Assembly (NCBI GenBank): GCA_964035545.1
Contig: OZ037768.1
Span: 21,968,819 to 22,032,818, forward strand
Direction: 5' to 3'
Length of the DNA stretch: 64,000 nt
Origin: Bugula neritina
Lineage: Eukaryota; Bryozoa; Gymnolaemata; Cheilostomatida; Bugulidae
The position numbers and the translations under genes are program-made. Of the stretch, positions 59,701 to 64,000 are shown piece after piece. The notes under the pieces were generated by a model that worked only from the letters and a program-made list of their open reading frames with translations, was not told where the DNA came from and did not search any database. Position 1 is the stretch's first letter; the number at the start of each line of letters is the position of its first letter.

Positions 59701-61695
59701 GGAGTTGTCTCTGCAGCTGGCAAAACAGAACTTTGATTCCATTTTTAGTGCTTTTGACTTTCTTAGAGCTTGAAGAGAAGATTTCCAACTCCTGGTTTGA
59801 CCTTGAGAGCAGGTCAATCAGAACTTGCCCGAGTGTAGTCTTGCTTTCTATAAACAGATATGATGCATTGTGGGGGAGGGTGGAGGAGCTGAGCCAGTCA
59901 TGTGATAACAAGAGTTTTGGACTTCTTTGTCCCATTATAAGGTTAAACAATAAATTGTATAATAAATAATGACAACAATAAAACTAGCTACTCAAGTTGT
60001 TATGACAGAGCAACAGAATAAATGAAGCATCTACGTGACAACTTTTTGGTGACATATATAATGATCTCAAACAAATCCAGTAAAAACTCGAAAAACTCAA
60101 TTATAAAAAATAACTAAAATGACAAATTAGTTGTTTTGAAAATTCTACTATCAATATATCTCATTTAATAACAAATCCTTTGTTATGGTAAAATTGAATA
60201 AACGCAAGAATTTCTGTACTATAAAATTTGTATTATAGGCCAAGTTTTTAAAAGCTGGTTAATTGATTGATTGATTACATAAGATGGAATGGTATCATAA
60301 GGTTATTGTTGTGAATCATTCATGAAACTTGTAAAAATCTTATTCAGAATGAAGATCTTCTGCCAGCAACAAGCTCATATCCTGTTGTGATAGTTACCCA
60401 AAGATTTTTTTTTAAAAACATTTGGCACAGATTAAGCCATTTAGATCTGATTGTCAATACATCATGGAGCCATTAATTTTTTTGCTTTAAAATTAAATAA
60501 TTGCAAAATGGAGTATAAATCAAGCCGCTGTCTTAAAATAACCATTTATTAAAAAAATCAACAGATTTCTTTGCCATATTTAAAAAGAATTCAAAACAAT
60601 GACTCAAGCTCTGACGTTGCAATAGGTGGAGCCTGAAAATAATAATTATCAACTACTCTGCTTTGTTTACACTTCGATTATTATTTAATTGCATAAGAGT
60701 GACTAATTAACTTCTAGCTGTCTGAAACAATAGAACTATGATGCAAAACCTGCCTGAACTATTTATTTAAGATTACGTAACAGCTACATTGATGTCACTA
60801 TAAGTTGATTTTGGCTCAGCACTTCATATTATAGTCTGAACTGCATTGCAGTCTAAACAATAATGATGACCAACAATATTTGCAGCGACCTTGAAATCAC
60901 ATACGAATATAGTCAGTTTTGTATGGAATATTCCAGAAACTAAATGCCTTTCCCCACTCCTTTGTTAAACAAATCCTTAACACACTTCATTTATGCTGTA
61001 GTAAAATATTCATATATATCTTAGCTATCATTTACAGACTGTTTAAGGGTTGTATGCTTAAACAATTTTGTTTTATAATAAATTTTGTGCAAACATGTCT
61101 TAAATTAAATTTGAATTTCTGATGCTTGTTGATGACTTTTCCAGTGGCTCAGAAGTCAGTGGTATTATAAAACTAATAGTAATTATTGCTGGGTTTCTTT
61201 GTATGCTATCCTTAGCTGCTGCAACACACAGCCTAATCACAGAGCTGACTTAAAAGTTCAAGGTTAAAGCTAAAATATATATTTAAATGAAGTTTGTCAG
61301 AATCTCCATTGCTTAGATGTTTGGTAGCCGATGTCATGCAGTAGGGAGGCTGTACTGATTATGTATACACTGATCATGTATACATCTGATGATAAGATTA
61401 AACTAAATAACACGTGCTAACCAACTTGTTCCTTACCAAAACGGCAGTAATTTACATAATTCACATTTATTATATTGATCATTTAAATCTGTTCTTAAAC
61501 CTTACTTTGAATATTAGTATAACATGGTGTTTGCTGTGTCACCACCTACAATTCATTTGGCTGAAGGTTATGGAAACATGAAGTATTAAAAGTAAACAGA
61601 TAAGATGGAAGAAAAACATAATTACCTAGCGTCTGCTGCCAATAACCACCAGCTGTTGGCGGCTGCTTCTCATATGCTGCCTCAATTGAACCCAT
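29343..61695 (-). CDS. Giant helix-rich/coiled-coil protein, unidentified (about 45 exons, about 2,300 aa)
   Basis: I could join about 45 exons over 32 kb on the minus strand. Nearly every junction has a GT donor, AG acceptor and matching phase, so this is one gene rather than many small ones. The N-terminal half is mixed helical sequence; the C-terminal half is rich in Glu, Lys, Arg, Gln and Leu, as in coiled coils. No signal peptide, transmembrane segment or known catalytic motif was seen. Exon pairs 21-22 and 28-29 encode a duplicated module (DKLILE then GEAEW...EEER/KEKQ...DEA). Many introns carry tandem repeats anchored at a splice site. Weak points: the first ATG (61695) may be preceded by another exon; the exon 8 donor is weak; the 44-to-45 join has no matching phase, so a small exon may be missing or exon 44 may end the protein at its TAA. 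It is probably a cytoskeletal or scaffold protein, but I do not recognise the family. Exons are listed in the three part entries. Confidence 0.75.
30660..30935. repeat. Degenerate GAATCAGTATGAGT-type repeat
   Basis: Loose repeats of GAATCAGTATGAGTGATGATGAGTCA-like units in the intron between exons 43 and 44. Spacing is irregular, so it is an old, decayed array. Confidence 0.6.
31339..31735. repeat. 44-bp minisatellite carrying the exon 43 acceptor, plus an adjoining 22/44-bp array
   Basis: Six copies of a 44-base unit lie at about 31339-31603. On the minus strand each ends ATATACTGTAG|CCAC, the same bases as the real exon 43 acceptor and first exon bases (CCACTGCC); one copy has CTAC instead. 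At 31616-31735 a second array of GTATATACAGTGAATG-type units continues almost to exon 42. Confidence 0.92.
32104..32711. repeat. Minisatellite filling intron 40 of the giant gene
   Basis: About 30 short units of ATCACATCTACTACTACAGT and ATCACATCTACTCACTACAGT occupy almost the whole intron between exon 41 (ends 32098) and exon 40 (starts 32712). On the minus strand units contain TAGTGAGTAGAT, a donor-like GTGAGT, and the true donor is ATG|GTAAGCAGGCGTGATACTG, running straight into the first unit. Confidence 0.95.
33392..33738. repeat. ATAC/ATAATAT-rich low-complexity array
   Basis: Repeats of ACATAATATAATATGTA pass into ACATACATAATATACAT. It ends within a few bases of the exon 39 acceptor (33389-33388). 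Overlapping minus-strand frames are repeat artefacts. Confidence 0.9.
34362..34403. repeat. (TA)n followed by poly-T
   Basis: A TA microsatellite joins a run of about 19 T. It could be the end of a decayed retroposon but nothing else supports that. Confidence 0.8.
35693..35835. repeat. 28-bp minisatellite carrying the exon 36 donor
   Basis: Five copies of AGTCTCAACTGATCACATGA plus CTTACTAG. On the minus strand each reads GACTCTAGTAAGTCATG, identical to the real exon 36 end (CTCGACTCTA|GTAAGT). Four intronic copies keep a near-perfect AGTAAGT donor. One copy is altered (AGTATCAACTAATCACACG). Confidence 0.95.
37072..37308. repeat. Tandem arrays reaching the exon 33 donor
   Basis: From about 37190 units of roughly 21-24 bases (TACCACACACTACACATACTG) run to the exon edge. 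On the minus strand they read GTGTG|GTACAGTATATGTA, matching the true donor context AACGTG|GTACGTACTG. A separate TATAGTATGCACTATA-type array lies at 37072-37145. Confidence 0.88.
37904..37975 (+). pseudogene. tRNA-Cys(GCA)-like sequence, probably pseudogene or SINE head
   Basis: 72 bases can be laid out as a tRNA: acceptor GCCCCTG/TGAGGGC, D arm GTGTAGTGATTAGCAC, anticodon loop TTGCAAT with GCA, T arm GGGTTCGAATCCC, followed by a T7 run that could end Pol III transcription. Several mismatches remain in the acceptor, anticodon and T stems, so it is unlikely to be a working tRNA. It sits in the intron between exons 31 and 32 of the giant gene, on the opposite strand. Confidence 0.6.
38687..38747. 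repeat. Short GGTGACAGGAATGGCA repeat
   Basis: Three to four copies of a 16-18 base unit start about 20 bases upstream (minus strand) of the exon 30 acceptor. Confidence 0.75.
39562..39712 (-). mobile_element. Partial tRNA-derived SINE, degenerate
   Basis: On the minus strand the head GGGAGCAGTCATAGTTTAGTGGTTAGAGTGCTGG is recognisable, followed by GTAAACATTAGGTCATAGTCATTGATAATGTCATAATTG in which the usual body motif is partly lost. It lies in the intron between exons 28 and 29. Confidence 0.5.
40688..40748. repeat. Imperfect inverted repeat (stem-loop)
   Basis: TTCCATTAGATATATC on the left pairs with GATATGTCTAATGGAA on the right around an AT-rich loop with AATTTTTTG/AAAAAATG continuing the stem. 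It lies in the intron between exons 26 and 27. Confidence 0.65.
41652..41738. repeat. (TA)n microsatellite
   Basis: Over 80 bases of almost pure TA in the intron between exons 25 and 26. Confidence 0.98.
44463..44690 (+). mobile_element. tRNA-derived SINE in an intron of the giant gene
   Basis: Head GGAGCGGCCGTGGTCTAGGGG and GAGTTCGACCTCC (B box), body CATTGGTGATGCTAGGAAG, GCATTTAGTCATAATTACTCC, AAGTCCTAATATCCC and TTTTACAGCGATAGTGAC. Opposite in orientation to the host gene. Confidence 0.75.
44881..44972. repeat. 33-bp array starting at the exon 20 donor
   Basis: Nearly three copies of a unit CACCTACCAGACTAATATAA plus ATATAATATTAAT. On the minus strand each starts GTGATT after TAG, as does the true donor GACAAG|GTGATTAATATT. 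Confidence 0.85.
46180..46345. repeat. About 41-bp minisatellite upstream of exon 18
   Basis: Four diverged copies of (T)CTAATAGACAGTACAGTAC plus TATAGATATATAGATTGTA. The array starts about 30 bases from the exon 18 acceptor (46151-46150). Confidence 0.8.
47352..47455. repeat. 29-bp minisatellite carrying the exon 16 acceptor
   Basis: On the minus strand four copies read AATGTAG|GCGGAGTTTAC followed by ATTGAATTGTG; the last copy is the real acceptor and the first 11 coding bases of exon 16 (GCGGAGTTTACTC). Copies differ at single bases (GTGGGCGG in one). Confidence 0.95.
48427..48502. repeat. 21-bp array carrying the exon 13 donor
   Basis: Three to four copies of AAGTACTCACTCTAAGTAGTC. On the minus strand each reads TTAGA|GTGAGTACTT; the real donor is ATAGA|GTAAGTACTGG. 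Confidence 0.92.
51176..51660. repeat. 14-bp minisatellite beside the exon 10 donor
   Basis: More than 30 copies of AGTAAGTTATATAG, nearly uniform through the middle and diverged at the ends. It begins about 10 bases inside the intron from the exon 10 donor (51670-51669). The plus-strand AGTAAGT is not used by the minus-strand gene. Confidence 0.97.
53193..53397. mobile_element. Pogo/Tigger-type MITE with terminal inverted repeats
   Basis: About 205 bases bounded by CAGTGCTCCCTCCATATCTC and its near-exact reverse complement GAGATATGAAGGGAGCACTG, flanked by TA on both sides (TA target duplication). It encodes no transposase. It lies in the intron between exons 7 and 8, inside a GTAAGTA-type tandem repeat region (53140-53560). 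Confidence 0.85.
54742..54901. mobile_element. MITE family 2, copy A
   Basis: 160 bases with ends TAGGCGCAGTAATGGAGAAA and its inverted match TTTCTCCACTACTGCTCCTA. Too short to code. TA at both ends fits a Tc1/mariner-type insertion. It shares its interior (GTGTTCTAGATTAGAAATGT, AGAAGTTATGTTCTC) with the copies at 59173 and 59342. Confidence 0.8.
57480..57658. repeat. Degenerate about 73-bp tandem repeat at the exon 4 donor
   Basis: On the minus strand three to four units carry GTGACACCATGAGCAAGTGA then CATCTAGT...TATA. The true donor reads AAAG|GTAAGCGACACCATGAAC, so the first unit begins at the splice site. Confidence 0.75.
59173..59325. mobile_element. MITE family 2, degenerate copy C
   Basis: Interior ACCTGTGTTCTAAATCAGAA and AAAGAAGCTATGCTC match copies A and B; the terminal repeats (GTGAAATAATTGGGAAAA and TTTTTCTGTTACTTCAC) are decayed. 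Confidence 0.6.
59342..59504. mobile_element. MITE family 2, copy B
   Basis: 163 bases from TAGGTGTAGTAATGGAAAAA to GATTTCTCCATTACTGCACC plus TA. It sits head to tail 16 bases from copy C, both in the intron between exons 2 and 3 of the giant gene. Confidence 0.8.
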
Positions 61696-61737
61696 CAACC
61701 CTAAAGTTTAAATAATCTGGTTAAAAACATATGTATA

Positions 61738-62000
<263 letters not shown>

Positions 62001-62039
62001 ATTATGCACACATACATAATGAGTATGTTTATATATGTT

Positions 62040-64000
62040 AATATATAGTTGAGTATTAAACATATGTAATTTATTGTTATCAACAAATAAAAAACAGATA
62101 CATAGTTGATAATGCATGTCCGCAGAGGTCTATCTGAGCTTCGCTATTAGCTCAGCAAACATAAGTGAATAAAATAATTCAAGATTTTAGCCCAATAGTA
62201 ATCTAACTGATCTATTATGCAGAGAATTGAAATAAAATAAAAATGCAATAGAACAATTTACACGTGTACAGCAAGTAATAAATCAATTTCATTTGAAAAA
62301 CTTTGTAGGAGGAAAATTAGGACAATTCATATCTGAAGATGATAAATTAATAAATTATGCATTTTTTCTCACTTAATCATTTATATCATCATGGTCTAAT
62401 TTTTAACTACAAAATGTTAGATCAGAATTTGAAAATATATGAATAAGAAATATTTTTGAGTACGTATTAATAAGTTGAAGAAGTCCTAAAATACCGAGTA
62501 GCGACATCACGGAGTTTAATCAGCTGCTGTGAAAAATTACCTATCTTCGAATTTAGTCAACAGGATTTATAGTAAGAAGCCTGTCTTGAACTGGGCGGTT
62601 TTTCAAGTAAATTTATTATTATACAATCAGAATTCGTTATATAAGCAAAGATTATATGTCAATGTGACAAAATTAATTTAAAAACAAGGAAAAGTGACAA
62701 TCTAAGGCGTCAATACTGTTTGGTCACTATCGTCAAAACCTCAAATAGCTGCTTTTTGAGATATTATAGTTTCATGCCGTTTAATCTTAGCAAAACAAAA
62801 TTCAATGACTAATAAAAACATAACTGAAGACATTGCATAAAATAATGGCAGGATGTGCTGAAATATGCAACGAGGTTAGCCATCTCAAGTTATGTTTTTG
62901 CAAAGGCGTTAAAAATGTTGCGGTTTTTTTCGAGGAGTCAATGAAAGTTTATCCGCAGCCAAAATTAATACCATCGTAATTCGTCACCTGAATAACAAAC
63001 TCGGTTTAGGAAATTCTTCAAACTTGAAATTGCAAAATCTAAAACGAATAAGTTTTTCTGTGAAAACAAAATTTGAACCACTTACAAGACTAACGGATAA
63101 GCTCAATGATAAACCAGGCACTTAAGATTATTGCACAAGAAAAGCAGATTTTGCTTTTGTTGGCCATGTAAAAGCAAATTTCACTCAATAATAATATTTT
63201 GTTTTTGTATGTCAAGTTTGAATTCTTAGAAAGCAAAGCTCAGAACGTCTGCATACCCGTTATTCAACTGGATTGAGATGGTAATATGACAGTTTATAGC
63301 TGCAATATTCCATCACAGTCTTAAGGTATAAACTAAAAATCAGCGATAATCCAGTTATTTTTTTATTTTATCATCTTTTAATTATAAATTATTATTTTGG
63401 ACCTCTAAAGTGACAATAGGCAAAAAAAGCTTGGATAAAGCCCTGGGAAAGATTAAATATTGCAACATCAGTGAAATAACAAACAGGTACAACTTCTCAA
63501 TATATCAAGGTTGTTATGAACAGTATTAAAATTAACATAGGAAAAATACAGTCAACAACGAAAGTAAGAGCACGCTAACTAATTCCTCTTAGATAATCTC
63601 CTATGTGTTATTTTAAGTCTAATTAATTTGATAAAAAATCCCAAGTTAAAATGGAAATCATGAGCACAAAGGAACATCATTAATTTCAAGAACATGATTA
63701 ATTGTTCCATAAACTGGAACATCAGCTGAGCCAATTTTCTTGCATTAAAAAACAAAATGATGTCTTAAAGAGATACGGAGAGATCAATTCTGAACAGAAT
63801 TATAATTTTACTATTTTACAGCATTGAACACAGAAACACAAATACTGAAATTTGCAAATGAAAATTAGTCAGAAACTAAAATCATTTTTCAGTAAAATTT
63901 GCCGACTAGAAGTGGAAAAAATGGTATTATTTTCTCCAATAAGAACGAATATTTGATACTTCAAGAAACATAGGTTAAAATGCCACACAGGCCAACACGT
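62040..64000. other. No gene recognised
   Basis: AT-rich sequence with no open frame of note, repeat array or transposon ends that I can see. It should contain the promoter of the giant gene if 61695 is the true start, or a long first intron if it is not. Confidence 0.4.

Larger units (their letters stand above)
47755..61695 (-). other. Giant gene, part 1: exons 1-15 (N-terminal region)
   Basis: Exons: 61695-61626, 59847-59622, 59131-58945, 57842-57659, 56032-55881, 55324-55113, 53784-53591, 52640-52551, 52496-52268, 51801-51671, 49714-49514, 49112-48925, 48634-48501, 48347-48205, 47889-47755. The start reads MGSIEAAYEKQPPTAGGYW; an acceptor-like TTTAG|GG just upstream (61702-61701) means it could also be an internal exon. 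Helical blocks include DLNSLSLRDLLTLVVRQVQE, FDQIIDEITKE, LDRLYVENLAKKYSALRHK and RHFDERFTMLSILLDDLREL. Exon 8 is the weakest: its best donor by consensus (T|GTAATT) would create TAG at the join to exon 9, so I used A|GTGCTT; the intron would be only about 54 bases. All other phases agree. Confidence 0.7.

Overview
The window is nuclear DNA from an invertebrate animal. It is AT-rich, with short exons (often 90-240 bases) joined by GT-AG introns, and it carries microsatellites, minisatellites, tRNA-derived SINEs and small inverted-repeat elements. A peritrophin-type chitin-binding domain, a BBS10-type chaperonin, a hydroxylysine-kinase-like gene and a typical animal alpha-tubulin fit a metazoan, perhaps a lophotrochozoan; the species cannot be read from the sequence. 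Nothing looks prokaryotic or viral. All gene models below are hand-spliced by matching exon phase and splice signals.

Layout: (1) 146-2550, plus strand: a three-exon BBS10-like group II chaperonin relative. (2) 3203-6472, minus: a six-exon hydroxylysine kinase-like (HYKK/AGPHD1) gene, convergent with the first. (3) 9246-16762, minus: a four-exon single-pass membrane protein with signal peptide, one CBM14/peritrophin-A domain, a Ser/Thr-rich stalk and a cytoplasmic tail. (4) 16763-22690: intergenic, with SINEs and a GATA microsatellite. (5) 22803-28628, minus: a nine-exon divergent alpha-tubulin. (6) 29343-about 61695, minus: one very large gene of about 45 exons encoding a helix-rich, partly coiled-coil protein of about 2,300 residues that I do not recognise. 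(7) 62040-64000: no gene seen.

The most striking feature is not a gene but a pattern. In the alpha-tubulin and giant genes many minisatellites begin exactly at, or within a few bases of, a splice site, and their repeat units contain the splice site itself, sometimes with the adjoining exon edge. Examples are at 24369-24648, 31339-31603, 32104-32711, 35693-35835, 37190-37308, 44881-44972, 47352-47455 and 48427-48502. The alpha-tubulin stop codon region (22697-22835) is also one unit of a degenerate array. This suggests repeated local duplication across exon edges, giving stacks of alternative splice sites.

The genes share no evident pathway. Two touch cilia and microtubules (BBS10-like, alpha-tubulin), and the giant protein could be structural, but that link is speculation.
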